From assembly GCA_002391225.1 (NCBI GenBank), contig DGRV01000098.1, positions 1,693-24,284 of the forward strand: a stretch of DNA of 22,592 nucleotides. The letters are read 5' to 3'. The notes below the pieces were generated by a model. That model was not told the origin of the DNA and searched no databases. It saw only the letters and a list, made by a program, of their open reading frames with translations. How positions within the stretch are numbered: position 1 is the first letter of the stretch; each line of letters begins with the position of its first letter. The translations under genes and the position numbers were made by a program. Of the stretch, positions 15,511 to 22,592 are shown in pieces. This DNA comes from Christensenella sp. UBA4379. Its GTDB lineage: Bacteria; Bacillota; Clostridia; Christensenellales; Aristaeellaceae.

Positions 15511-16002
15511 ATGTCACTGGCCAGAGGCGCTAATTATTCCCAGGCAGGGATTCATACCACGCTGAAAGATTCCTTCGGCGTCCGCGACTCTGTGCGAATC
15601 AGCGGGGCCACCGCCGGCGCCCGTCAGCCCATCTATGAAGGGGACGAAGCGGACGATCGCCTCAAGGAAAGGAGCTGGAAGCCGGGCTTTACCCTGCTGC
15701 ACGCCGCCATCGTGCTGGTCGTCGTCATCATGGCCCTGGCCGCCGTGTATGTGTACCGCTCGAACGAGGTCGCCAGGCTCGCCATCGAAGTCAACAAGAT
15801 GAACGATACGATCAACAGCCTGATCGCGGAGATCTCCGACCTCGACCTCAAAATCCTCGTGCAGAAGGAACCGGAGCGGATCGAATACGAAGCCCAGGTG
15901 CTGGGCATGGTTCAGCGGGACGAGGCAGAGTTTTATATGATTCACGCCCCGAACCCCCGGCCCTACGAACGTAAAACCGCCATCTCCGCTGCCGGCATCT
16001 GA
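15511..16002 (+). CDS. ftsL: FtsL/DivIC-like division protein
   Basis: A 163-residue bitopic membrane protein. A polar cytoplasmic part (residues 1-57) comes before one transmembrane helix (about 61-82, FTLLHAAIVLVVVIMALA). A short coiled coil of heptad-like leucines and isoleucines follows (84-115), and then the hallmark end RIEYEAQVLGM of the FtsL/DivIC family. FtsL forms a complex with FtsB/DivIC and FtsQ/DivIB that activates septal peptidoglycan synthesis. Bacillus FtsL is about 117 residues, so the cytoplasmic part here is long. Position between mraZ and the mur genes supports FtsL rather than DivIC, but sequence alone does not separate them. AAGAGGTG stands 6 bases before the ATG; the GTG at 15502 is part of this ribosome site and is not used. 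The expected ftsI/pbpB gene does not follow. Confidence 0.82.
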   Translation: MSLARGANYSQAGIHTTLKDSFGVRDSVRISGATAGARQPIYEGDEADDRLKERSWKPGFTLLHAAIVLVVVIMALAAVYVYRSNEVARLAIEVNKMNDTINSLIAEISDLDLKILVQKEPERIEYEAQVLGMVQRDEAEFYMIHAPNPRPYERKTAISAAGI

Positions 16003-16013
16003 CCCGGCAGCTT
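15988..16013 (+). other. stem-loop over the ftsL stop codon
   Basis: GCTGCCGG (15988-15995) and CCGGCAGC (16004-16011) form a perfect eight-base stem with an eight-base loop that contains the TGA. Only three Ts follow, so it is a weak terminator at most; it may tune the ftsL to murE ratio or protect the mRNA end. Confidence 0.5.
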
Positions 16014-16046
16014 TCGCTTGTAAAACAGTGAGAGGAATCTAAACCG

Positions 16047-17507
16047 ATGAAACTCAGACAGCTTGCCGAAAGCATCGGCGCAAACATTTCATCCTGTCCG
16101 GATACAGAAATCAGGGAGCTGTTTATGGACAGCAGGCAGTCGGTACAGGACGGCTTGTTTTTCTGCATTTCCGGCTCCACCTTTGACGGCCACCGCTTTG
16201 CCAGGCAGGCCGTCGAAAAAGGGGCCTGCGCCCTGGTGGTGGAGCATCCGGTGGAGGGGATTTCTGTCCCCCAGCTGGTCGTTCAAAACAGCCGGGTCGC
16301 CATGGCCCTGGCCGCCGCTGAGTTTTACGGCCACGCCGACCGGGAGATGAAAATCATCGGCCTGACCGGCACCAAGGGCAAGACCACCACCAGCTACCTG
16401 GTCAAGGGAATCCTGGAAGCCTTCGGCTTTAAATGCGGCCTGATCGGCACCATCGGCAGCCGCATCGGGGAGAAGCTGATCAAATCCGGCCTGACCACGC
16501 CGGACCCCATCGACCTGCACAAAACCCTGCGGATGATGGCTGACGAGGGGGCCGACTACGTGGTGATGGAGGTTTCCGCCCACGCCATCGCCCTGCACCG
16601 GCTGGAAGGGATGCGCTTTTCCACCGGCTGCTTTACCAACCTCTCCCAGGACCACTTAGACTTCTTCGGCACGATGGACAACTATTTTGAGTGCAAGAAG
16701 AGCTTCTTCCGCTCAGCCTGGCTGGACAATGCCGCCATCAACGCAGACGACGAGCGGTCCAAGTCCATCCTGAGTGACATCGACGTTCCCCGCATGACCT
16801 TCGGCATCGCCCAGGACGCGGACGTTTCCGCCCACGACATCGAGATTTCGGAAAACGGCGTCCGCTTTACGATGCGCGTCCTCCAGATGGACGAGTATCC
16901 CGTCAGCCTCAAGCTGACCGGCATGTTCAACGTCTATAACGCTCTGGCGGCCGCGGCGGTCTGCCTGAACCAGGGGCTGGATCCCGCCCAGGTCGCCGCC
17001 GCCCTGCAGACCATCAAGGGCGTTCCCGGAAGGGCCGAGCTGCTGGACACCCACACGCCCTACAAGGTGATATTGGACTATTCCCACTCCCCGGACGCGC
17101 TGGACAACATCCTGAATACCGTCCGCACCTTCGCCCGCGGGCGGGTCATCGTCCTGTTCGGCTGCGGGGGCGACAGGGACCACAAAAAGCGCCCCATCAT
17201 GGGCGAAATCGCCGGCAGGCTGGCAGACTATTCCATCCTGACCAGCGACAACCCAAGGACCGAGGACCCGTTTGACATCCTCAGGGCCGTCGAAAGCGGC
17301 ATCCGCAAGACCAAGGGCAAATACACCGTTATCGAAAACCGGCGGGAGGCCATCCGCCACGCCCTGGAAACCGCCCGGGAGGGTGACATCGTCGTGCTGG
17401 CCGGCAAGGGCCACGAGACCTATCAGGAAATCAACGGCATCCGCCATCCCTTCGACGAAAAGGTCGTCGTTCAGCAGCTGCTGGACGAAATCAATCATCA
17501 AGCTTAA
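16047..17507 (+). CDS. murE: UDP-MurNAc-tripeptide synthetase, meso-diaminopimelate type
   Basis: A 486-residue cytoplasmic Mur ligase that adds the third amino acid of the peptidoglycan stem peptide, using ATP. It has the N-terminal UDP-substrate domain (FMDSRQSVQDGLFFCISG), the ATP P-loop GTKGKTT (residues 108-114), the SAHAIALHRLEGM stretch, the lysine of the YFECKKSFF segment (Lys217 or 218, the site carbamylated in Mur ligases) and the C-terminal ligase domain. The selectivity motif DNPR (residues 401-404, codons 17247-17258) is the form known for meso-diaminopimelate enzymes; lysine-type enzymes differ there. This predicts A1gamma-type, DAP-containing peptidoglycan. The usual YAHTPDAL reads YSHSPDAL here. 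AGAGGAA precedes the ATG. murF, which normally follows, is absent; mraY starts 15 bases after the stop. Confidence 0.96.
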   Translation: MKLRQLAESIGANISSCPDTEIRELFMDSRQSVQDGLFFCISGSTFDGHRFARQAVEKGACALVVEHPVEGISVPQLVVQNSRVAMALAAAEFYGHADREMKIIGLTGTKGKTTTSYLVKGILEAFGFKCGLIGTIGSRIGEKLIKSGLTTPDPIDLHKTLRMMADEGADYVVMEVSAHAIALHRLEGMRFSTGCFTNLSQDHLDFFGTMDNYFECKKSFFRSAWLDNAAINADDERSKSILSDIDVPRMTFGIAQDADVSAHDIEISENGVRFTMRVLQMDEYPVSLKLTGMFNVYNALAAAAVCLNQGLDPAQVAAALQTIKGVPGRAELLDTHTPYKVILDYSHSPDALDNILNTVRTFARGRVIVLFGCGGDRDHKKRPIMGEIAGRLADYSILTSDNPRTEDPFDILRAVESGIRKTKGKYTVIENRREAIRHALETAREGDIVVLAGKGHETYQEINGIRHPFDEKVVVQQLLDEINHQA

Positions 17508-17522
17508 AAAGGAGTCCGTCCC

Positions 17523-18554
17523 ATGTGGTTTTATCTGATTCTTCTGCTGATCCTGCCCGTACTGCTGATGCTGATGCTGATGCCCAAGCTTCTGCCGCGC
17601 CTTCGGGCCATGAAGATGGGCCAGACCATCTATGAGCTGGGCCCTAAGCACCAGCAAAAGCAGGGCACGCCCAACATGGGCGGCATTCTGATCGGCGGGA
17701 TCACCGCCGTCGTTTTCCTGGCGGGGGGAATCTATCAGCTCATCCGCATGGGCGAGCCTGTGTTTAGCCTCAAGCACCCGCTCTTCCCCCTGCTGCTGAT
17801 CACCCTGGGCAGCATGGCCATCGGGTTTGCGGACGATTACATCAAAGACGTCAAAAAGCGCCATGACGGCCTGTCCCCCAAGCAGAAGCTGATTCTGCAG
17901 CTGGGGGTCGGGCTGGTTTTTTCCATTTACTGCTATTTCTACGTGGGCTCTGATATCCTCCTGCCCTTCACCCAGAAAACCTGGGATCTGGGCATCTTCT
18001 ATATCCCTGTGATGACCCTGGCCGTCATGTTCATGACCAACAGCGCCAATCTGCAGGACGGGCTGGACGGACTTTTGTCCACGGTGACATTTTTCGGCAT
18101 GTTCGCCTTCGGGGCCGCCGTTTTCGCCCTGGGCGAAGCTGCCGGCATTTCCCAGTCTTCCAAGGTGCTGCTGCTGACGGGCTGCCTGTCCCTGTGCGGG
18201 TCCGTGGCCGGTTTCCTGGTGTTCAACCACTATCCGGCCAAGATCTTCATGGGCGATACCGGGAGCATGTTCATCGGCGGGATGATGGTGGGCGTCGGCA
18301 TGCTGTCCAAGTGCGCCTTCCCGATGCTGATGTTCTGCTTTACCTCGGTCATGTCCTCCGTCTCGGTGATGCTGCAGGTAGCCTATTTCAAGGCCACCCA
18401 CGGCAAGCGCCTGTTCAAAATGTCCCCCATCCATCACCACTTCGAGCTTTGCGGCATGAAGGAACCGCAGATCGTGCTGATGTACGCCGGCGTCACCATC
18501 CTGACCTCCCTGATCGGGATCTGGATGATGTCTCCCTTCTTCCCCGCCAAATAA
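17523..18554 (+). CDS. mraY: phospho-MurNAc-pentapeptide transferase MraY
   Basis: A 343-residue integral membrane enzyme with about ten helices that joins UDP-MurNAc-pentapeptide to undecaprenyl phosphate, giving lipid I. All key motifs are present: TPNMGGILIGG, the aspartate pair in GFADDYIKD (Asp104, Asp105), NLQDGLDGL (Asp179), IFMGDTGSMFIGG (Asp245) and the histidine triad in SPIHHHFEL (His304-306). The motif TNAVNLTDGLDGL of most MraY reads TNSANLQDGLDGL here, which is a mild variant. AAAAGGAG overlaps the murE stop and lies 8 bases before the ATG. The following murD gene begins 12 bases after the stop. Co-transcription with murE and murD places three consecutive precursor steps in one unit. 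Confidence 0.97.
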   Translation: MWFYLILLLILPVLLMLMLMPKLLPRLRAMKMGQTIYELGPKHQQKQGTPNMGGILIGGITAVVFLAGGIYQLIRMGEPVFSLKHPLFPLLLITLGSMAIGFADDYIKDVKKRHDGLSPKQKLILQLGVGLVFSIYCYFYVGSDILLPFTQKTWDLGIFYIPVMTLAVMFMTNSANLQDGLDGLLSTVTFFGMFAFGAAVFALGEAAGISQSSKVLLLTGCLSLCGSVAGFLVFNHYPAKIFMGDTGSMFIGGMMVGVGMLSKCAFPMLMFCFTSVMSSVSVMLQVAYFKATHGKRLFKMSPIHHHFELCGMKEPQIVLMYAGVTILTSLIGIWMMSPFFPAK

Positions 18555-18566
18555 GGAGGAGCCGCG

Positions 18567-19952
18567 ATGCAGAAACAGAAGTCTTTTGATTACCAAGGAA
18601 AACGGGTGCTGGTGGTCGGCATGGCCCGCAGCGGGGTCGACGCCTCCCGGCTGCTTTTGAAGCTGGGCGCCATCCCCCTTTTAAACGACCGCAAGGACGA
18701 AAAGGCCCTAGGCGGCCAGCTGGACTGCCTCAAGGGGACGAAAGCCGAATGGCACCTGGCCGAAGACCCGGTAGCCCTCCTGGACCAAGCGGACGTCTTG
18801 CTGATCAGCCCCGGGGTGCCCATTGATTCCCCGGTCGTGCTGGAAGCAGCGCGCAAAGGAATCTACACCATCGGCGAATTGGAGTTCGCCGCCCAGCAAG
18901 CAAAGGGCGTCCTGATCGGCGTCACCGGGACCAATGGGAAAACCACCACCGTCACTTTGCTGGGTGAAATCTTTCAGGCCGCCGGCCATACGGCCTATGT
19001 GTCCGGCAACATCGGCACGCCCTTCAGCCAGACGGCCATGGTCAGCCGGCCCGAGGACATTCTGGTGACCGAGATTTCCTCCTTCCAGCTGGAAAGCGTC
19101 GACACCTTCCACGCCCGGGCCGCCGCCGTGCTGAACGTCACCGAGGACCACCTGATCCGCCATTACACGATGGACAACTACATCGCCATGAAGCGGCGGG
19201 TGTTCAATCACCAGGACGCCGGAGACGTCGCCGTACTGAACGCGGACGACCCGATCTGCGTGCAGATGGCGGAGGGGCTTTCCGCCCCGATTGCCTGGTT
19301 CAGCCGCTTGCGCCAGGACCTGCCCGGCGCCTTTGTCCGGGACGGGAACATCCTGATCCGCTGGGACGGAAAGGAAACCCTCATTTGCCCCGCCAAAGAC
19401 GTCTACATTCCCGGCGCGCACAACCTGGAAAACGCGCTGGCCGCTTCCGTGATCGCCTTCACCCTCGGGGTGCCGGCATCCGTCATCGCCGATACGCTCC
19501 GCACCTTCCGCGGGGTGGAGCACCGCATCGAATTCGTGCGGGAGCTGGACGGGGTCCGCTACATCAACGACTCCAAGGGTACCAACGCCGATTCGACCGT
19601 CAAGGCCATCGACACGATGACCGCCCCTACGGTGCTGATCCTGGGCGGGTATGACAAGCATGTCTCCTTTGAGGGACTGGCCCGGCACATCGTCGCCTCC
19701 CCCCAGATCGCCCATACGGTGCTGCTCGGGGCGACCGCCGATCAGCTGGAACGAGAGCTCAGGCAGGTGGGATATACGAGCATTACCCGCGCCGCCACGT
19801 TTGAGGAAGCCGTATCCCTCTCCCGCTCGCTGGCGCAGCGGGGCGGAAACGTCCTGCTCTCCCCCGCGTGCGCTTCGTTTGACATGTTTTCCTGCTTTGA
19901 AGAAAGGGGCGAACGCTTTAAGCAGCTCGTCCATGAGATGGAGTCAGCATGA
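18567..19952 (+). CDS. murD: UDP-MurNAc-L-alanine:D-glutamate ligase MurD
   Basis: A 461-residue cytoplasmic ligase that adds D-glutamate, the second residue of the stem peptide, using ATP. The N-terminal Rossmann-like domain reads VLVVGMARSGVDASRLLLKLGA, a typical MurD start; the ATP P-loop is GVTGTNGKTTT (GTNGKTT at residues 121-127); EISSFQLE and the HNLENALAA segment follow, and the third domain has GVEHRIEFV and NDSKGTN. Length agrees with the family (about 440-460). AAGGAGGA lies 6 bases before the ATG. It overlaps ftsQ by four bases (ATGA). In most Firmicutes ftsW and murG come between murD and ftsQ/divIB; both are missing at this place. Confidence 0.97.
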   Translation: MQKQKSFDYQGKRVLVVGMARSGVDASRLLLKLGAIPLLNDRKDEKALGGQLDCLKGTKAEWHLAEDPVALLDQADVLLISPGVPIDSPVVLEAARKGIYTIGELEFAAQQAKGVLIGVTGTNGKTTTVTLLGEIFQAAGHTAYVSGNIGTPFSQTAMVSRPEDILVTEISSFQLESVDTFHARAAAVLNVTEDHLIRHYTMDNYIAMKRRVFNHQDAGDVAVLNADDPICVQMAEGLSAPIAWFSRLRQDLPGAFVRDGNILIRWDGKETLICPAKDVYIPGAHNLENALAASVIAFTLGVPASVIADTLRTFRGVEHRIEFVRELDGVRYINDSKGTNADSTVKAIDTMTAPTVLILGGYDKHVSFEGLARHIVASPQIAHTVLLGATADQLERELRQVGYTSITRAATFEEAVSLSRSLAQRGGNVLLSPACASFDMFSCFEERGERFKQLVHEMESA

Positions 19953-20857
19953 AACGGAACCCATCTTCCCGGGAGGCGCAGCGGAACGACTACGATCCCC
20001 TGGACCCCGGGAGCGCCTACTATACCGCCGGGCGGCAGGATGAAGACCTGCCGGACTTTATTCCCGCCGGGGAACCCCTGCCGGAGGAGGAGCCTTTTTC
20101 GTCTGCCCGTCCCAAGGCACGCCGCCAGACCCGCAGAAAACAGCCCTCGGGCAAAAAAATCATTTGGACCCTGGTATCTTTAGGCGTGGTCATTCTGCTG
20201 CTCAACCTGTTTGTGTTCCGAATCCGGCACGTCCGGGTGGAGGGCTACGGCCGGCATGACCCCAACGAAATCGTCCGCATGGCTGGTTTGGATAAAAGCG
20301 TTTCCTTTTTCGGCCTGAACCGCTCGGACGTGGAAGCAGCCCTGATGTCGGACCGGTATCTGAAGGTCGTCGGCTTTGAAAAGCGCTTCCCTTCCACCCT
20401 GATTCTGACCGTCCGGGAAAGGGGACTCTGCGCCAACGTCCAGTTCAACAGCGTCTGGTACATGGTGGACGAGGACGGCTTTGTGCTGGAGCGCCTGGGC
20501 CAGGAAACGCCCCGAAATACCCTGCTGACCGTGAACGGGATGCAGGTCCGTGACGCGCGGATCGGCTCCAGGATGATTCCCGCCCGGGAGGACCAGCTGA
20601 ACGCCTACTGCCTGGTTATGAAAGAGCTGCTCAACCAGGGCTATGCCAACGCCATCGCGGAGATCTACGTGGGCGACCCAAAGACCGTCACTCTCCTGAC
20701 CCGGAACGGCTTTACCGTGCAGCTGGGCTCGGCCGAGGACAAGCTGATGGCGAAAATTGCCGTCACCCGGGGCGTCGCCGCCAAGCTGGTGGAGCTGGGA
20801 AAGGAAAGCGGCTCCATCGACGTGACGGACGTCAGTGAGGCCATTTACTCCCCCTGA
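19949..20857 (+). CDS. ftsQ: cell division protein FtsQ/DivIB
   Basis: A 302-residue bitopic protein of the division complex. A long acidic and basic cytoplasmic part (residues 1-70) is followed by one transmembrane helix (about 71-90, IIWTLVSLGVVILLLNLF). Then comes the POTRA domain (RIRHVRVEGYGRHDPNEIVR, then the usual VEAALMSDRYLKVVGFEKRFP and the LTVRERG end), and an FtsQ-type beta domain (WYMVDEDGFVLERL). FtsQ scaffolds FtsL and its partner outside the membrane and recruits the septal synthase. The start overlaps the murD stop, so translation is coupled. The cytoplasmic tail is long, as in Gram-positive DivIB proteins. No promoter or terminator is seen between murD and ftsQ. About 200 bases with a new promoter separate it from ftsA. 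Confidence 0.92.
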   Translation: MKRNPSSREAQRNDYDPLDPGSAYYTAGRQDEDLPDFIPAGEPLPEEEPFSSARPKARRQTRRKQPSGKKIIWTLVSLGVVILLLNLFVFRIRHVRVEGYGRHDPNEIVRMAGLDKSVSFFGLNRSDVEAALMSDRYLKVVGFEKRFPSTLILTVRERGLCANVQFNSVWYMVDEDGFVLERLGQETPRNTLLTVNGMQVRDARIGSRMIPAREDQLNAYCLVMKELLNQGYANAIAEIYVGDPKTVTLLTRNGFTVQLGSAEDKLMAKIAVTRGVAAKLVELGKESGSIDVTDVSEAIYSP

Positions 20858-20902
20858 GGGCGGAAAACCATCTGTTTCCTCCACCGAATATAAAAAAACG
20901 CG

Positions 20903-20928
20903 AAAAATTTTCATTTTTGGTCGGAAAT
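20903..20928. repeat. copy 2 of a shared upstream element
   Basis: Twenty-six bases containing CATTTTT and CGGAAAT match 13108-13132 with three mismatches and one inserted T. Each copy ends about 40 bases before the -35 box of a predicted promoter. Confidence 0.45.
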
Positions 20929-20963
20929 CCGGTATGTTTCTGGCTTTTTTCAAATTTTAACTC

Positions 20964-20992
20964 TTGCCAAATCATGACAAAAAGGTTACAAT
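20964..20992 (+). promoter_or_regulatory. internal promoter of ftsA-ftsZ
   Basis: TTGCCA (20964-20969), 17 bases, then TACAAT (20987-20992), both close to consensus. The transcript would start near 20999 and carry a small five-pair stem (21016-21020 with 21025-21029) 15 bases before the ftsA ribosome site. It gives ftsA and ftsZ an input separate from the mraZ promoter. Confidence 0.78.
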
Positions 20993-21056
20993 TAAATGAA
21001 CATTTGAAGTACTGACCCGGGCCTCCGGGCTGATCCTCTGGGTGGGAGATGAACGA

Positions 21057-22235
21057 ATGAAAACGATTGTTACAGCGATGGACTTTGGTACAAGCAAGCT
21101 CGTGGCCCTGGTTGCCCAGGCGGACAATCATGAGCGCTGTGATATCGTCGGTGCCGGCACTGCTCTGTACGACGGTTTCATGAACGGGCAGTGGAATGCC
21201 CCTTCCGAGCTGAACAACGCCATTCATCACGCAATTCAGGAAGCGGAAACCCAGGCGCGGGTCCGGATCCGGGACATCAACATCGGCGTCCCGGGCGATT
21301 TCTGCACCGTGCGCGCCGTGGAAGCCAAGGTGGACCTGCAGGGCGCGGACCCGCACGTGACCATCAAGGACATTGACGAGCTCTTCAACCGCGCCACCGA
21401 AGCCCTGGGCGAGGTCCGGGGAAAGATCATTCACCGCAGCCCCGCCTGGTTCATGGTGGACGACGGGGAGAAGACTTTGGAGCCCATGAACATCCGCGGG
21501 TTTGAACTCCGCGCGATGGTTTCTTTCGTCATCGCCGATCAGTTTTTCATCGACGACGTCCAGGCGCGCTTCCGCAAACTGGATATTAACGTGGTCGGCT
21601 GCTTCTCCTCCCCCACCGGTCAGGCCATGCTGTTCGTGCCGGACGCCGAGCGGGACCGTACCGCGGTCTTGATTGACATAGGCTACCTGACCACCGAAGT
21701 GATGACCGTGGAAGGCGACGCGCTGACGTATCTCAAAACCATTCCCCTGGGCGGCGGCCACATCACGGCGGACCTGGCCTACGGTCTGGATGTCTCGATG
21801 GACGCGGCTGAGAGCATCAAGCGCTCCTATATTTACGGCCTGTCCGCCGGGCAGACCACCTTTGAGGCCCCGGACACCACCGGCGCCACCAAGACCTTTG
21901 AGCGGGAACAGGTGGAGCTGATCCAGGAAGCGCGGACGGACGAGATCTGCGAGGCCATCCAGGACGCCATCAAGGAAAGCGGCGTCAAGCTGAGCAACTG
22001 GTCGACCATTTATCTGACCGGCGGCGGCCTGGCCATCAACCGCGGCGGACGCGATTATCTGTCCGCCAAGCTGGAACGCCCCGTGCGGGAGCTTCCGCGC
22101 AAGGCGGTCAAGCTCTCCAGCCCCGCCTACTCCAGCGCCCTGGGCCTGCTGGACCTGGTGATCGACACCATTTCTTCCAACCGTTCCGCTGCGGGCGGCC
22201 TGGCCGGCTTTTTCCGCAATCTGTTCGGCGGCTGA
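21057..22235 (+). CDS. ftsA: cell division protein FtsA
   Basis: A 392-residue actin-like ATPase that tethers FtsZ to the membrane. The N-terminal phosphate loop is DFGTSKLVALVA (residues 9-20); the 1C region follows; the second phosphate motif reads DIGYLTTEV, and the adenosine motif is TGGGLAINRGG. The C-terminus ends in an amphipathic helix, GLAGFFRNLFGG, the membrane anchor of FtsA. It is shorter than most FtsA proteins (about 410-440). The ATG at 21057 is chosen since GGGAG lies 8 bases before it; the in-frame GTG at 21042 overlaps that ribosome site. ftsZ starts 19 bases after the stop. The second phosphate motif lacks the glycine-rich pattern of E. coli FtsA, but some other FtsA proteins, such as Thermotoga, also differ there, so loss of function is not implied. 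Confidence 0.93.
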   Translation: MKTIVTAMDFGTSKLVALVAQADNHERCDIVGAGTALYDGFMNGQWNAPSELNNAIHHAIQEAETQARVRIRDINIGVPGDFCTVRAVEAKVDLQGADPHVTIKDIDELFNRATEALGEVRGKIIHRSPAWFMVDDGEKTLEPMNIRGFELRAMVSFVIADQFFIDDVQARFRKLDINVVGCFSSPTGQAMLFVPDAERDRTAVLIDIGYLTTEVMTVEGDALTYLKTIPLGGGHITADLAYGLDVSMDAAESIKRSYIYGLSAGQTTFEAPDTTGATKTFEREQVELIQEARTDEICEAIQDAIKESGVKLSNWSTIYLTGGGLAINRGGRDYLSAKLERPVRELPRKAVKLSSPAYSSALGLLDLVIDTISSNRSAAGGLAGFFRNLFGG

Positions 22236-22254
22236 CAATTAAGGAGGTTACAAC

Positions 22255-22592
22255 ATGCCTTTTGAAGTAAAAGTGGACCAGTCTTCCTTCGCCACCATCA
22301 AGGTGGTCGGCTGCGGCGGAGGCGGCACCAACGCCGTCAACCGCATGGTGGAAGCCGGCCTGAAAGGGGTAGACTTCGTCGCCATCAATACCGACCGTCA
22401 GGCCCTGTCCCTGTCCAAGGCCCCGACCAAGATTCAGATCGGCGACAAGCTGACCAAGGGCCTGGGCGCCGGCGCTGTGCCGGACATTGGCCGCCGCGCC
22501 GCCGAAGAGAGCCGGGAGGAAATCTCCCAGGTGCTCAAAGGGTCCGACCTGGTCTTCGTCACCGCCGGCATGGGCGGCGGCACCGGCACCGG
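22255..22592 (+). CDS. ftsZ: cell division protein FtsZ, 5' part (3' end outside window)
   Basis: The first 112 residues of the tubulin-like GTPase that forms the division ring. After a short start (MPFEVKVDQSSFATIK) comes the nucleotide-binding strand VVGCGGGGTNAVNRMV, then AINTDRQALSLSKAPTKIQIG and GLGAGAVPDIGRRAAEES. The window ends inside the GTP signature motif (GGGTGTG). The canonical NTDAQAL reads NTDRQAL here. AAGGAGGT lies 6 bases before the ATG, the strongest ribosome site in the cluster, in keeping with the high level of FtsZ compared with FtsA. The gene follows ftsA with a 19-base gap, with no promoter or terminator between them. Confidence 0.97.
   Translation, partial: MPFEVKVDQSSFATIKVVGCGGGGTNAVNRMVEAGLKGVDFVAINTDRQALSLSKAPTKIQIGDKLTKGLGAGAVPDIGRRAAEESREEISQVLKGSDLVFVTAGMGGGTGT

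Noticed and set aside
16713..18596. A 627-residue open frame on the minus strand
   Set aside because: It lies opposite murE and mraY, is rich in His, Gln, Gly and Asp as expected for the antisense of GC-rich codons, and has no recognisable domain or ribosome site.

Overview
The window looks like a chromosomal segment of a GC-rich, low-diversity-codon Firmicute, probably class Clostridia. This rests on a Bacillus/Clostridium-type set of genes (SpoVB-family flippase near rqcP, DivIB-like FtsQ, a DAP-type MurE), strong AAGGAGG-like ribosome sites and sigma-A-like TTGACA/TATAAT promoters. No rRNA, tRNA, CRISPR array, insertion sequence or phage gene was seen. The species cannot be told from the sequence alone.

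Layout. (1) 1-2171: the 3' part of gyrA, followed by a GC-rich hairpin. (2) 2248-7713, all on the plus strand: a small P-loop kinase-like protein, a SpoVB/MurJ-family lipid flippase, a GH36 alpha-galactosidase, the S4 RNA-binding ribosome-quality-control factor RqcP and a NapH-like membrane ferredoxin, closed by a terminator. (3) 7785-8424: a small AT-rich island with a divergent Xre-type repressor and a membrane zinc-ribbon protein; two near-identical perfect inverted repeats lie in the shared promoter. (4) 8438-12991: a LysR regulator divergent from a four-gene operon encoding two flavoprotein subunits of a GlpA/GlpB-like or 2-hydroxyacid dehydrogenase, a DUF1667 cysteine-rich subunit and a PPC/DUF296 protein; a perfect LysR-type palindrome lies about 64 bases before the predicted operon start. 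(5) 13246-14520: a class I aminotransferase with its own promoter and terminator. (6) 14521-22592: a reduced division and cell-wall (dcw) cluster: mraZ, ftsL-like, murE, mraY, murD, ftsQ, ftsA and the start of ftsZ.

How the genes work together. The last third makes the peptidoglycan precursor up to lipid I (MurE, MraY, MurD) and parts of the divisome (FtsL, FtsQ, FtsA, FtsZ), with MraZ as the likely repressor of the cluster. rsmH, ftsI/pbpB, murF, ftsW, murG, murC and murB, often found in this cluster, are absent here and must lie elsewhere. ftsA-ftsZ has a second, internal promoter. The LysR-controlled operon probably feeds electrons from an alpha-hydroxy substrate or glycerol 3-phosphate into the cell's electron pool; its substrate cannot be fixed from sequence.

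The most unusual points are the trimmed dcw cluster, an N-terminally extended MraZ preceded by helically phased GTGG boxes and a separate hairpin/U-tract, the paired operators of the AT-rich island, and a shared 25-base element upstream of two unrelated promoters.
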